Assembly: GCA_964459465.1 (NCBI GenBank)
Contig: CAYWLR010000011.1
Span: 1-64,000 of the forward strand
Length of the DNA stretch: 64,000 nucleotides
Source: CALAMC01 sp964459465
GTDB taxonomy: Bacteria > Zixibacteria > MSB-5A5 > GN15 > PGXB01
Reading direction: 5' to 3'
Shown: positions 7,356-16,596 of the stretch, in pieces
Layout of the letters: every line of letters begins with the position of its first letter
Numbering within the stretch: the stretch's first letter is position 1
The notes under the pieces: model-generated
What the model saw: the letters and a program-made list of their open reading frames with translations, nothing else
What the model was told of the DNA's origin: nothing
Databases searched by the model: none
Translations under genes and position numbers: made by a program

Positions 7356-10300
7356 CTATTTTCTCAAAGGTGCGCCACAAGCCGTCAACCAGTTGTTGCA
7401 GCTGCAGGGGGCGGCACCCGGAGGAGTATTGTATTTGTAGGCAATCAAATACAAAATATCTATCAAATTGACGACGCAATCGCAACTCGGATCCCCGGAG
7501 CAGATGGCATAGGGTGTCGGGGCCGGTCCCGGAGGCGTGCCATAAACATAATCAATGACGTAGAGGATATCGAGCAGGTTGAAAACGGTATCGTTGTTGG
7601 CGTCACCGGGGACACAATCGCAATCGCCGGGGTCGCAGACATCGCCAATGCCGTCGCCGTCGCTGTCTTCCTGTCCCGGATTGTAATCGTTGGGGCAGTT
7701 GTCACAGACGTCACCGACTCCGTCGCCATCCACGTCGGATTGGTCTTCGTTGTCATGGTTCGGACAATTGTCGCAATCGTCGCCGTGGCTGTCGGTATCG
7801 GAATTGATTTGGCTTTCATTGGTCACGGTCGGGCAGTTGTCGCAGGCGTCACCGAAGCTGTCGGAATCAGAATTCTGCTGGTTTTCATTAGTGACCGTCG
7901 GGCAGTTGTCACAGGCGTCGCCGTGGCTGTCCGAATCCGAATTCTGCTGGTTTTCATTGGTGACCGTCGGGCAGTTGTCACAGGCGTCGCCGTGGCTATC
8001 GGAATCCGAATTCAGTTGACTTTCGTTGGTCACGGTCGGGCAATTGTCGCAGGCGTCGCCATGACTGTCGCCGTCGCCGTTGGCCTGGTCTTCATTGGTC
8101 ACGGTCGGGCAGTTGTCGCAGGCGTCGCCGTGGCTGTCACCGTCGCTGTTGGCCTGTTCCGGATTGTACGTATTCGGGCAGTTATCCTGATCGTCGGACC
8201 AGCCGTCGCCGTCGCGGTCCGGGCAAATGACGACAGCGAACTCGATGACCGTATGCATGATCCCCGGTCCGGGCGGGATGGTGGGCATGGCCGGGTCATA
8301 CGGGTTTTGTCCGGCGAAAACGGGGGCAATCATACCGGCCGGGTAATTGGCCAATTCGATGGCAAACGGAATTCCCGTTATCGGCGTGCAGGTCGCCGGT
8401 TTTACGAAGTACTTGTCATGGTACATCGTGCCGTGCGGCCCGGAAATCAGTCCGGCATCGTTGTGAATCCCGGAAGCGTGGGCCGAACCGGCCGGGGGTT
8501 CACCCTCGTGCATGTCCAGAAACGGGTCGGAAATGCAGAAAGCCGAATCCAGCGGGTTTATGCAGGTTCCGGCCACCGTGACATAGTGACCGCCGACTCG
8601 TTCGCACATGCCGGGGGTCACTTCCAGCCAGAATCCCAGAAGCAAAATGACGTCCTGACTGCGCAGAACCTCGTGGCGCAGGAATTCAAAATTGGCCGCC
8701 ATATTATCAATCGGGTAGGTTTTTATCAGATATTTGCCGCCCAGCCCGACGCTGTCGGTCCAGTCGCGGGCACCCTGGGCAAGATCGAATACCGCCGTGC
8801 CGCTGCCGGCCGTATTGGTTTTGCAATACAGGGCCAGGCTGTCCACGAACGGGATGACGTTGTTGGTGTCATGGTCATCCCAACCACCCGCCGCGCTGAA
8901 CGAGTACACGAGGTTGTAACCGTCATTTAAAACATGAGATGGGTTGGGGTAAAACGGCCGCGGATCAAGCGGGTTCGGTTCGAATTTGGAATCGAACCAC
9001 CAGAAGCAATTGGCGAGCGCCACGGGGCCGCAATGGGACCAATTGCCCACCGGAGAGATCCAGCCATTCTGTTTCTGGTCGAAATCGGGCATGCCATAAG
9101 GTGAGTAATCCTCATATGGCGCCTTATAGTATTCGCAGGAATCGACGTTGACGGGTTCTCTCGGGCAGATAACATAGGCCATATCGATAACGGTGACAAT
9201 CTGACCGCCCTGATAAGGACTCACATCAACGGCGTTATTGGCGCCCCAGAAATTAGCGATATCGGCGGCGCTGATCGGGTAGTTGTTGACGAATGTTACC
9301 GGCCTCATCCACGGCATGCCGGGATTGGTGACCGTCACCAGGTATGGGTCGTGCTGAATTTGTGAATGGGGGCCGCTGATATTATCGGCGTCGTTATGGA
9401 CGGTCGAGCCATGTGCCGAACCGGCCGGCGGTTCGCCTTCCAACATATCATAAAACGGGTCGGAGATACAGATCTGGGCTTTGGTCGTGCAGATGCCGGC
9501 GGTCGTGACATAATGGCCGCCGAGGTAACTATACTGCATGGTAGTGGGAACGACTTCATAAAAGCCCAGAAGCAAAATGACATCCTGGCAATCCAGAACC
9601 TGGCCTTTGATATAATCGTACAACGGAAACGGAACCAAAGTATCCTTATAATTCCCGGCCAGACCGGTCAGGGCCAGGTAGTTTCGCGTTCCCATCTGCA
9701 AATTCACTATCGGGGTGCCGCGGAAAGTGGTATTCGTTCCCATGAGCGCGGCCAGGTTATTAATCAAAGGCTGGACGTTGGAAGTATCATGATCGTCGAG
9801 GCCCAGCCCGGTCATATCAAAGACCAGCGGGTAATTATCATTCACGCCTCCGGCCGAGCCGAAGGGACGCGGGTCAACCGGATTCGGTTCGAATTTGGAG
9901 TCGAACCACCACAGGCAATTGGCCACGGCCGCCGGACCGCAATGGGTCCAGCCATTGGCGTCAAACCAGCCATTTTGTTTCTGATCGAAATCGGGCATTC
10001 CCTGCGGAGAGTAATCAAGATAGCGTGGCTTGTAGTATTCGCAGGTGTCGGGTTCTTCCGGAGCCCCACCGGTAATAACGAATGCCAAATCGAGGGACTG
10101 CATAAAATCGGGCGGTTCCCAAAGATCGATCCAATTCAAAACGTACCATTCACCCCAGACGGCGTCGTCGTTCCAGTGGTTATTGGTCGATTTCACGCCC
10201 CACTGGGTCATGCCGGGACTGGCCACGGTGGCAGAAATGTTCAGCCAGTAGATCGTCCCTTGTTCCTGCCAGAACCAGTCTTCTTCCGGCAGAAAAACAT

Positions 10301-10745
10301 TATACTGGAAAAAGGGCAGATGGTCATTCATCAGAAACAGCCCGGACATCGGATCATACCAGCCCTGCATGCCCGGTTGCCAGGCAGGCATCGCGATGAC
10401 ATATTCATAGACTTCTTTTTCCCAGAGTGTCGCCCCGGGGCGGCTGTAGGGAATCATGGGCGGGTTGGCAGGGATATCGGCGTGGATGCTCAAATTGAAG
10501 GAAATAATCTGGCCTTCGATTCCGTGCATCCAGGAGCCCCAGAAATGGATATCCTTGACCCATCCGGTTTCGCTGCACATCCAGTCGTCGGCCAGAACCA
10601 CGGGATTGGTGGCGTTGACATCCCAGCCGGTTACGTTCGGCAACTGCGGGAAGTGCATTTTGTGGCCGTCTTCTTCGACCCAGTCGCCCAGAACGGGGGT
10701 CGCGAGAAGCAGTCCGGCCGCAAGTACCAATAAGAATTTTTTCAC
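7356..10745 (-). CDS. Secreted protein: HKMHFPQ-type domain, two C39-like peptidase domains, TSP3 repeats, dockerin
   Basis: 1129 residues from a GTG with CGGAGG upstream. Order: signal peptide (1-20); one copy of the HKMHFPQLPNVTGWDVNAT domain shared with the 4699 gene (about 22-235); two papain-fold C39-like domains (about 245-520 and 545-830), each with a catalytic Cys in HCGPxAxANCxWWFDSKF, His in GGHYVTxAG and Asp in CISDPF; eight DNCP... thrombospondin type 3 Ca-binding repeats (about 842-1035); and a dockerin. Both C39-like domains keep a Cys-His-Asp set, so activity is plausible. Family knowledge: C39-type folds cleave peptides; TSP3 repeats are Ca-binding rods. Inference: an extracellular protease or peptide-processing protein on a Ca-stabilised stalk that docks through its C-terminus. 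A promoter lies 340 bases upstream. Confidence 0.9.
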   Translation of the reverse strand: MKKFLLVLAAGLLLATPVLGDWVEEDGHKMHFPQLPNVTGWDVNATNPVVLADDWMCSETGWVKDIHFWGSWMHGIEGQIISFNLSIHADIPANPPMIPYSRPGATLWEKEVYEYVIAMPAWQPGMQGWYDPMSGLFLMNDHLPFFQYNVFLPEEDWFWQEQGTIYWLNISATVASPGMTQWGVKSTNNHWNDDAVWGEWYVLNWIDLWEPPDFMQSLDLAFVITGGAPEEPDTCEYYKPRYLDYSPQGMPDFDQKQNGWFDANGWTHCGPAAVANCLWWFDSKFEPNPVDPRPFGSAGGVNDNYPLVFDMTGLGLDDHDTSNVQPLINNLAALMGTNTTFRGTPIVNLQMGTRNYLALTGLAGNYKDTLVPFPLYDYIKGQVLDCQDVILLLGFYEVVPTTMQYSYLGGHYVTTAGICTTKAQICISDPFYDMLEGEPPAGSAHGSTVHNDADNISGPHSQIQHDPYLVTVTNPGMPWMRPVTFVNNYPISAADIANFWGANNAVDVSPYQGGQIVTVIDMAYVICPREPVNVDSCEYYKAPYEDYSPYGMPDFDQKQNGWISPVGNWSHCGPVALANCFWWFDSKFEPNPLDPRPFYPNPSHVLNDGYNLVYSFSAAGGWDDHDTNNVIPFVDSLALYCKTNTAGSGTAVFDLAQGARDWTDSVGLGGKYLIKTYPIDNMAANFEFLRHEVLRSQDVILLLGFWLEVTPGMCERVGGHYVTVAGTCINPLDSAFCISDPFLDMHEGEPPAGSAHASGIHNDAGLISGPHGTMYHDKYFVKPATCTPITGIPFAIELANYPAGMIAPVFAGQNPYDPAMPTIPPGPGIMHTVIEFAVVICPDRDGDGWSDDQDNCPNTYNPEQANSDGDSHGDACDNCPTVTNEDQANGDGDSHGDACDNCPTVTNESQLNSDSDSHGDACDNCPTVTNENQQNSDSDSHGDACDNCPTVTNENQQNSDSDSFGDACDNCPTVTNESQINSDTDSHGDDCDNCPNHDNEDQSDVDGDGVGDVCDNCPNDYNPGQEDSDGDGIGDVCDPGDCDCVPGDANNDTVFNLLDILYVIDYVYGTPPGPAPTPYAICSGDPSCDCVVNLIDILYLIAYKYNTPPGAAPCSCNNWLTACGAPLRK
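7660..8200 (-). repeat. In-frame tandem repeat coding thrombospondin type 3 units
   Basis: About eight tandem units, the central ones 69 nt (23 codons: DNCPTVTNE.Q.NxDxDSHGDAC) and very similar at DNA level. Outer units are diverged. Similar DNA in the core suggests recent expansion by slippage or unequal exchange. Confidence 0.85.
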
Positions 10746-11081
10746 AAAGTACCTCCGGTTAAATTATTAAATGTTAAAGGATTCAGTTTTCCGCGTAAAA
10801 AAAGTATTCATATTCGTCCACGTATGCGTAAACGAAAGCAGGCGTTTAAATAAGACTAAGAAAAAATCAATTGCTTCGAGAAGGTTTTAGAATTCTCGGT
10901 CGCAGGGCATAAAACCCTCTCCCAGTCATTACCTCCGCGAGGCCACCGGCAGGCTGGCCTGCGCATCCGGCTAAAGCACCCGGCCGATAACTGGATGTGA
11001 CATTATATGACATTAATTTGTATGCCGGGCAAATAGCGCGGGTTCTGGAACCGCTTTTTTACATACCAAACACGTACTATT
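10746..11081 (-). other. Long 5' leader / intergenic region of the 10745 gene
   Basis: No gene seen. On the minus strand it holds a GC-rich hairpin (CCGG..GCAGGC-CA-GCCTGCCGG, around 10938-10970). It lies between the promoter at 11082-11109 and the GTG at 10745 and is probably a transcribed leader of about 335 nt. No named riboswitch recognised. Confidence 0.5.
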
Positions 11082-11109
11082 AATATAAAGATATCTCTTT
11101 GTCTGTCAA
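11082..11109 (-). promoter_or_regulatory. Sigma70-type promoter for the 7356-10745 gene
   Basis: On the minus strand TTGACA (11109-11104), a 16-base spacer, TATATT (11087-11082). Close match to consensus and the same architecture as the promoter at 7246. Confidence 0.75.
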
Positions 11110-11165
11110 TTCAATTTTGGATAAAAACATACTTGTGAGTATGGCGCCCAGGCCGGCCGGGGCAG

Positions 11166-12089
11166 TTATCCGGCGGCAAATAGGAGGCCGGTTAAAATCC
11201 GGTTTCGGGCGGCCAGTTGCCCTGTTTTCAGGGCACGGGTCAGATTGCGGTTTATTATATATTCGGCCAGAAAACCCGCGCCAAAACAGTCACCGCAACC
11301 GGTCGTATCTCCATGGACTTTCCCGCCGGTTGTTTCAAGGAATTCTAATTGTTCCCCATTTCGTTCCGGATCATAAACATAACAGCCGTGAGAACCGTCG
11401 GTGACAAGAAATATCTTGGCGGTGATAGGGACATTAGCCAGTTTCAGGCGCTTAATAAACAGATGGATGGCCGTATCCACGGCTATCATCTTATTGTCGC
11501 CAAGGCCGCTTAACAGCGCCAATTCAAGGCGGTTCATCTGAATAATATCGCTGTATCGCATGACTGTAGTCCAATGTGGCGGGACCCGGAGAAAGCGGCG
11601 GCCATCGGATCGTTGGCCCAGCGTATAGGAATGGATATCGGTATAAATCACTCCTTCAAAGCGCCGCCGAAATTTACCGAGTGAACGTAAATCTATATCC
11701 CGCCCCGAAATGAAGTTTAATAGAACAGCGTCGCAGTTCAGAAGCCCTTTTATGTGGTCGTATCGAAGAGGCGGAACGCCTCCTTCGAGAATTTCCGATT
11801 TGGTTTCACTATTATGATAAGTCAGGCGGCAATGATTGTTGCGTTCGGGCACGCGGCGGATAAGGTCGGTCTTAACCGACGGCAGGCGTTTGAGAATTTT
11901 CATTATCGGAGCATAGCAATCGCGCCCAATATTACAGACGGGGAAAATATCAACGTGTTTTTTTAATTCATCCGACAACACCATCAAATTATAAAGAATT
12001 CCGCCCCAGCCGTGATAACTGTTTCCATCGGGCAGGGTGACCGAATCTTTGTTGATGGTTCCGATAACGCCGATTTTTATCTTCGTCAT
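11166..12089 (-). CDS. PfkB-family carbohydrate kinase
   Basis: 307 residues. Ribokinase fold: N-terminal IGVIGTINKDSV strand, GWGGILYNLMVL in the substrate region, and near the C-terminus the anion-hole/catalytic-base motif DTTGCGDCFGAGFLAEY (family GAGD signature). Family function: ATP-dependent phosphorylation of a sugar or nucleoside; the substrate cannot be read here. It overlaps the upstream glycosyltransferase by 4 bases (ATGA) and is last in a four-gene envelope operon, so a kinase for an LPS or glycan sugar is a reasonable inference. It is not fused to a nucleotidyltransferase, unlike HldE. Confidence 0.85.
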   Translation of the reverse strand: MTKIKIGVIGTINKDSVTLPDGNSYHGWGGILYNLMVLSDELKKHVDIFPVCNIGRDCYAPIMKILKRLPSVKTDLIRRVPERNNHCRLTYHNSETKSEILEGGVPPLRYDHIKGLLNCDAVLLNFISGRDIDLRSLGKFRRRFEGVIYTDIHSYTLGQRSDGRRFLRVPPHWTTVMRYSDIIQMNRLELALLSGLGDNKMIAVDTAIHLFIKRLKLANVPITAKIFLVTDGSHGCYVYDPERNGEQLEFLETTGGKVHGDTTGCGDCFGAGFLAEYIINRNLTRALKTGQLAARNRILTGLLFAAG

Positions 12090-13093
12090 GACAGGTACCT
12101 GGCCGCTGCTTTAAAGACTTCATCGACCGTGATTTGCTTCATGCACTGCATATGTCTGTCGTCGGACAGCGGGCAAATATTTTTAACGCAGGAGATACAG
12201 GCGAGGCTATCCTTTATGATAACCGTCTTCCGGGGAGCCAACGGTGAGGTTTCCTTCGGATTATCGGCCCCGGAGAGGACGACCAGAGGTATCCCGGTCG
12301 CTCCGGCCAGATGCGCCAGCCCGGAATCGTTGCCGATGAACAAGGCCGTTTGTGATAAAATTGCGGCGGCGGCGGCAATATCGGTTTGTCCACAGAGATT
12401 TATGATATCGGGATTTTGACCGCGGATTTCCTCGGCGGCGGACCGTTCGGCGGTCGTTCCCAGCACGGCTATCTTCAGGTTAAAGGCCTTAATTAATCTT
12501 GTCGCCAGTGCGGCATAATTGGCCGTCCCCCACCGGCGCGATTCCGCCACGGCCCGGGCGGCAATGACAATATAGCGGGTATGTTCGGACAGACCGCCGG
12601 CTTCAAGCAACTTTGTCACCAGGAGTATTTCGTCCGATGATATTTCGAGGCGCGGAAGGTCCATTTGGATTTTAATGTTCCAAAAGGCTTCCAGTATAAA
12701 GCGGTATTTTTCCGCCCGATGCTCCGGCGCGTTTGACGGATCAATCGGGTCGGTCAAAAGAAAACCCCGGCCGTCGGACGAAAAACCATAGCGGTGTTTT
12801 ACTTTGGACAGGGCAAAAATCAGGGCCGAGGAAAACGACGGTGTGAGAAGCAAACCTCTCTCGGCTTGAATATCTTTGACTACCGGGCGCTGGCAGGATA
12901 CGGCCGGAACACCATGCAGATGCCGATTGGGGATCAGATGCAATTTGGCGCCGGGCAGATGGCGGTACAGCGGTTCCGTCCATTGCGGCGCCAAAAGGTC
13001 GTAATTAATATTTTCCGGCAGTCCCTGAAGCGCGGCCAGAGCCATGACACAATCGCCCAGATGATTGGGAGTGCGAATCAAGTTAACCGTCAT
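12086..13093 (-). CDS. Glycosyltransferase family 9 (heptosyltransferase-like)
   Basis: 335 residues from the ATG at 13093, which overlaps the previous gene by 11 bases. GT-B fold of the RfaF/WaaF type: N-terminal VNLIRTPNHLGDCVMALAAL (acceptor side), C-terminal FIGNDSGLAHLAGATGIPLV with the nucleotide-sugar-binding GNDSG..HLA, then SGADNPKETSPL. A short Cys-containing stretch (CISCVKNICPL...CM) before the end is typical of this family. Family function: transfer of a heptose or related sugar to lipid A/core. Neighbours (lipid A acyltransferase, PfkB kinase) support LPS core assembly. The exact sugar is not determined. Confidence 0.9.
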   Translation of the reverse strand: MTVNLIRTPNHLGDCVMALAALQGLPENINYDLLAPQWTEPLYRHLPGAKLHLIPNRHLHGVPAVSCQRPVVKDIQAERGLLLTPSFSSALIFALSKVKHRYGFSSDGRGFLLTDPIDPSNAPEHRAEKYRFILEAFWNIKIQMDLPRLEISSDEILLVTKLLEAGGLSEHTRYIVIAARAVAESRRWGTANYAALATRLIKAFNLKIAVLGTTAERSAAEEIRGQNPDIINLCGQTDIAAAAAILSQTALFIGNDSGLAHLAGATGIPLVVLSGADNPKETSPLAPRKTVIIKDSLACISCVKNICPLSDDRHMQCMKQITVDEVFKAAARYLS

Positions 13094-13982
13094 GACGAGG
13101 CCCACAATCAATTTTCCAGCGACGATGGGTCCAGAGCCACTGCTCGGGGTATTGGCGGACGCATTGCTCTAAATATGATGTATAAGCCTGGGTCATAATA
13201 ACGATATCGTTTTCGGAATCGCCGCTATGGGGGGGGTAAATGGGCGGCAAAATCAGGGCCTTATGGTGATTGTATCCCAAGCGAATATAGACCCCGAACA
13301 TTATCGGGCAATCCACCTTGACGGCGAAGGCGGCCGGGCCTTTGGGGGTGGCCGCCGGCCGGCCGAAAAAATTAACCGTCACCCCGCCCAGAGGGGCATG
13401 CTGGTCGGAAACGACCGCCACCATGCGGTTGGATTTGAGCGCCTTGATTACCCCGCGGGCGGCCATGCCGATGGGGATAATCCCCACACCGAGAGCACGC
13501 CGGAATGAAATCAGCAGGTCATTCACTTTCCGATTGTGTTGCTGGCCGACGAGAAAATCGATCGGGTATCCCAGCGCGGCGGCCCAGCCGCCGAGCAGTT
13601 CCCAGTTGCCGAAATGACCGGTGATAAGCATCGCCCCTTTGCCCTCCTGTGATACCCGATCCAGATGGTCTTTCCCCTCACATTCGGTCATGGCCAGAAT
13701 TTTCTCCGGCGTATATTTGGGCTGACGGGCGAATTCGACCAGAGTGCGGGCGGTGTGAAGAAATACGTCTTTTATAATCCGCTCGATTTCGCCGTCGCTC
13801 TTTTCGGAACCGAAAGCCCTTTTGAGGTTTTCCCGTGCGATTCGTCGCCGCGAAGTCAGGACGGCGTAAGAAAGTCGTCCGAGTACAAAAGCAACGGCAT
13901 CGGCCACTCGTCCCGGCAAAAGTTGTACTGCCCCGGTCAGAATCCGAACGGCCCAAAATTCGAGCCTATGGCTTATCGTCAT
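13083..13982 (-). CDS. Lipid A biosynthesis acyltransferase (LpxL/HtrB family)
   Basis: 299 residues from the ATG at 13982, which overlaps the preceding peptidase gene by 17 bases; a longer start at 14021 is less likely. An N-terminal hydrophobic region is followed by RRRIARENLKRAFG, then the acyltransferase motif HFGNWELLGG (His with downstream Glu acting as the catalytic dyad), a VSDQHAP segment, FFGRPAATPKGPAA, and QYPEQWLWTHRRWK near the end, all family hallmarks. Function: adds a secondary acyl chain to Kdo-lipid A at the inner membrane. It is the clearest sign that the host makes LPS. The acyl donor and position are not determined. Confidence 0.92.
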   Translation of the reverse strand: MTISHRLEFWAVRILTGAVQLLPGRVADAVAFVLGRLSYAVLTSRRRIARENLKRAFGSEKSDGEIERIIKDVFLHTARTLVEFARQPKYTPEKILAMTECEGKDHLDRVSQEGKGAMLITGHFGNWELLGGWAAALGYPIDFLVGQQHNRKVNDLLISFRRALGVGIIPIGMAARGVIKALKSNRMVAVVSDQHAPLGGVTVNFFGRPAATPKGPAAFAVKVDCPIMFGVYIRLGYNHHKALILPPIYPPHSGDSENDIVIMTQAYTSYLEQCVRQYPEQWLWTHRRWKIDCGPRHDG

Positions 13983-14919
13983 CGTCGATTTGCTCCGGTT
14001 GGTCGGGGTCGCCGTAGTCAAAGTCGGTGGACTGATATTTCTCTTCCTCGTCCCACTTTTTGTAGTACCGGTGCCGCCGGACGGTTTTCAAGACGAAGCC
14101 GATAATGACCACCAGCGCCAGGAAAATCCATAAAAAGTACGTGTCCGTAAAAAGGCTTAACAAGTTATACCTCCCGATGAGGAATGTATTAAATTCTTCT
14201 TCGAATTCGATATAGGTTGCGCCGATGGCTTCGGTCAGGGCCTGGTCAACGGTGGCCCGCCGCCGGAACTGGTCGAGCATGACATTGAACGGTCCGACAC
14301 CGTAACGATCGAGCAGATATTTGACGGCCAGATAGCTCTGGGCATAGGCGGTTTGGGCCTGGCCCTCGCCGAACGTGTTCAGCTTTTCGATGTCATGCAA
14401 AGCGAGAATCGAGCGAAAGACAACGGCCCGGCCCATGGCCAGGTTATCGGTCCAGTCCCACTCGGCCGAGACAAACATGGCGACGCCTTCATCGAGCCAG
14501 CGCGGCAGCCACTGGCCGTTGACACGGTCGGCCAGCGCCAGATGGGCGTATTCATGTTTGACCAGCTCGGCCAATGGTTTTCCGACGTTGAAATGCGCAG
14601 GAGACTTCAAAATGATCTGGCGCTCGAAGGGTCTGGCGGCGGCGGCCCCCCAGTCGGGGAAAGCGCTCCCGGTCAGCCGGGTGAAATCCTCGCGGCTGTG
14701 TACGACGTGGATATCGGGTTTGTAGCGGAGGGTATCGTCGAGAATTGTGATTAGCCTGGTTCGGGCGTCCTGCACGGCGCGTTCGATATCGGGTTGAAAC
14801 TGCCCGGTTACTCCGAAATAATTATAAAAAGGATATTCCCGCTCGAAGCCGGCTTTCCCTCCGGCCGCCATAGCCAACAAAAGGATAAATATAACAGCAC
14901 ACACAAACGTTTTACTCAT
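13966..14919 (-). CDS. Membrane-anchored gluzincin peptidase (peptidase MA-like)
   Basis: 317 residues from the ATG at 14919, which gives a clean signal peptide (SKTFVCAVIFILLLAMAAG); a start at 14967 is also open. The zinc motif is HEYAH, followed 19 residues on by WLDEGVAMF, whose Glu is the usual third ligand. A C-terminal transmembrane helix (FLWIFLALVVIIGFVL) precedes a charged cytoplasmic tail with a run of Asp. Probably anchored with its catalytic domain in the periplasm. First gene of the four-gene operon leading into lipid A and core genes, so an envelope role is inferred. Substrate unknown. Confidence 0.85.
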   Translation of the reverse strand: MSKTFVCAVIFILLLAMAAGGKAGFEREYPFYNYFGVTGQFQPDIERAVQDARTRLITILDDTLRYKPDIHVVHSREDFTRLTGSAFPDWGAAAARPFERQIILKSPAHFNVGKPLAELVKHEYAHLALADRVNGQWLPRWLDEGVAMFVSAEWDWTDNLAMGRAVVFRSILALHDIEKLNTFGEGQAQTAYAQSYLAVKYLLDRYGVGPFNVMLDQFRRRATVDQALTEAIGATYIEFEEEFNTFLIGRYNLLSLFTDTYFLWIFLALVVIIGFVLKTVRRHRYYKKWDEEEKYQSTDFDYGDPDQPEQIDDDDKP

Positions 14920-15005
14920 GAAACCAAGATAATAGGGCCGGGTCTTCAAAACAACCGTCGACGGCATAAAAAATAAGAATCCGGGGCCTGAAATTGAGGG
15001 ATTAA

Positions 15006-15034
15006 TTTATATTGACTTTGGCCGGAACTATACT
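15006..15034 (+). promoter_or_regulatory. Promoter of the HNH-trpS-scpAB-rluB operon
   Basis: TTTATA (15006-15011), a 17-base spacer and TATACT (15029-15034), 50 bases upstream of the first start codon. The -10 hexamer is good, the -35 moderate. Confidence 0.5.
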
Positions 15035-15084
15035 GATTTTATGAGATTAAACGAGGATTGAGCCGCCAAACAGGCAACCGAAGA

Positions 15085-15597
15085 ATGAACATTCTAAGCC
15101 ACAATGTTCTGGTCCTGAATCAGAATTATGAACCGATGTCGGTCTGTTCGGCCCGCCGGGCCTTCATTCTGATGTTTCTGGGCAAAGCGGAATTGATTGA
15201 AAAACAGGACGGTCTGAAAATCAGATCGATGTTGACGACATTCGATCTTCCCTCGGTGGTTCGGCTGGGCCGTTATGTCAAGGCCCCGCACAAAAAGATA
15301 CTGCTGTCGCGCAAAAACATCCTGATCCGCGACGATTTCACCTGCTGTTACTGCGGGACACGCAAAGGGCCGATGACGGTGGACCATGTTATCCCCAAAA
15401 ACCGGGGCGGGACCGACACGTGGGAAAACCTCGTCTGCGCCTGCGAAAACTGCAACAACAAGAAAGGCGATCGTACCCCCGCCAAGGCGGGCATGAGATT
15501 GAACCGCATTCCCAAGCGGCCCAATCATATCACTTATATACAGCGTTTTGTCGGCGTCAACGACAATCGCTGGAAACCATATTTGTTCATGGATTGA
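15085..15597 (+). CDS. HNH endonuclease family protein
   Basis: 170 residues from the ATG at 15085 (a TTG at 15058 is possible). The N-terminal VLVLNQNYEPMSVCSARRAF block and the HNH core CCYCGTRKGPMTVDHVIPKNRGG...CENCNNKKGDRTP are typical of the widespread bacterial HNH family, with a Cys4 zinc site (CCYC / CENC) and the His of DH as general base. Family members are nicking or DNA-binding nucleases of unclear role and often sit beside housekeeping genes, as here (trpS begins 10 bases later). It is complete and not associated with a methylase, so it is probably not a restriction enzyme. Confidence 0.9.
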   Translation: MNILSHNVLVLNQNYEPMSVCSARRAFILMFLGKAELIEKQDGLKIRSMLTTFDLPSVVRLGRYVKAPHKKILLSRKNILIRDDFTCCYCGTRKGPMTVDHVIPKNRGGTDTWENLVCACENCNNKKGDRTPAKAGMRLNRIPKRPNHITYIQRFVGVNDNRWKPYLFMD

Positions 15598-15606
15598 TAT
15601 CTGACG

Positions 15607-16596
15607 ATGAAAGAGAAAAAAGAGACGATTTTGTCCGGGATGCAGCCGACCGGTGAGTTGCATATCGGCAATTATGAAGGCGCTTTGAAAAACTGGGTCG
15701 CCTTGCAGAACGATTACAATATGTACTGCTGCATTGTCGACTGGCATTCCCTTACCGCCGAATACGAGCAGACCGAACAGCTCAAGGAAAGAATATATCA
15801 GGTGGCCGTGGATTACCTCGCCGGCGGCCTTGACCCGGAGGTGTGCAGCATATTCATCCAGTCCGACGTCAAGGAACACGCCGAATTGCATTTGATATTT
15901 TCCATGCTGGTGACGGTTCCGACATTGACGCGCCTGCCGACGTATACTGAAAAAAAAGAAGCCAAGGGGCTGGACAGTTATGGTTTTCTGGGGTACCCGG
16001 TTCTGCAGGCGGCGGATATTTGTGTTTATAACGCCGATAAAGTCCCGGTTGGCAAAGACCAGGAAAAGCATATCTGGCTGGCGGCGGATCTGGCCAAACG
16101 CTTTAATACTTTGTACGGGCCGACGCTGGTCGAACCGGGGATACTTTTAACCAAGATTCCGCTCATCCCAGGGCTGGACAACCGTAAGATGTCGAAGTCT
16201 CTGGACAACCATATTTCGCTGGCGGCCTCGGAGCAGGAAACCGGCACCCGATTGAAGAAGATGTTCACGGATCCCCAGAAATTGCGCAAAAATGATCCCG
16301 GTCGCCCGGAAATTTGCCCGGTATATGCATTACACCAAGTGTACACGGAAAATCATAAAGAAGAAATCGCGCCGCCCTGCCGTGCCGGCGAGCTGGGCTG
16401 TGTCGAATGCAAAGGCCGTCTGGCGGTAAATTTAAACGCCGCCCTGGCCCCGATTCGCGAAAAAAGAGTTGTTCTTGAAAAAAAACCTGACTATATCTGG
16501 GATGTGCTAAAAACCGGCGCGGGCAAAGCCCGGGTCCGGGCCGCGGAAGTAATGGACCGGGTTCGCAGCGCCATGCAAATGAAGTATTACGGATGA
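15607..16596 (+). CDS. trpS: Tryptophanyl-tRNA synthetase
   Basis: 329 residues, the usual length for bacterial TrpS. Class I signatures: SGMQPTGELHIGNYEGA (HIGH motif as LHIGN), the D...PVGKDQEKHI segment that binds Trp and ATP, and KMSKS in NRKMSKSLDN. The C-terminal helical part includes CRAGELGCVECKGRL. Function: charges tRNA-Trp in the cytoplasm. The stop overlaps the scpA start by 4 bases (ATGA), so translation is coupled. High certainty. Confidence 0.97.
   Translation: MKEKKETILSGMQPTGELHIGNYEGALKNWVALQNDYNMYCCIVDWHSLTAEYEQTEQLKERIYQVAVDYLAGGLDPEVCSIFIQSDVKEHAELHLIFSMLVTVPTLTRLPTYTEKKEAKGLDSYGFLGYPVLQAADICVYNADKVPVGKDQEKHIWLAADLAKRFNTLYGPTLVEPGILLTKIPLIPGLDNRKMSKSLDNHISLAASEQETGTRLKKMFTDPQKLRKNDPGRPEICPVYALHQVYTENHKEEIAPPCRAGELGCVECKGRLAVNLNAALAPIREKRVVLEKKPDYIWDVLKTGAGKARVRAAEVMDRVRSAMQMKYYG

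Noticed and set aside
7660..8200. CRISPR-like array
   Set aside because: The 69-nt periodic repeat is in frame and codes Ca-binding thrombospondin type 3 units; there are no unique spacers.
9366..10733. 455-codon plus-strand frame opposite the C39/TSP3 gene
   Set aside because: It mirrors the minus-strand gene, whose domains, signal peptide, ribosome binding site and promoter are clear. The translated product has no known motif and no ribosome binding site.
13966..14919. Gluzincin gene as a phage or toxin protease
   Set aside because: Operon overlap with lipid A and core genes points to a housekeeping envelope role.
15094..16071. 325-codon minus-strand frame opposite the HNH and trpS genes
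   Set aside because: Both plus-strand genes are firmly identified; the antisense product shows no family features.
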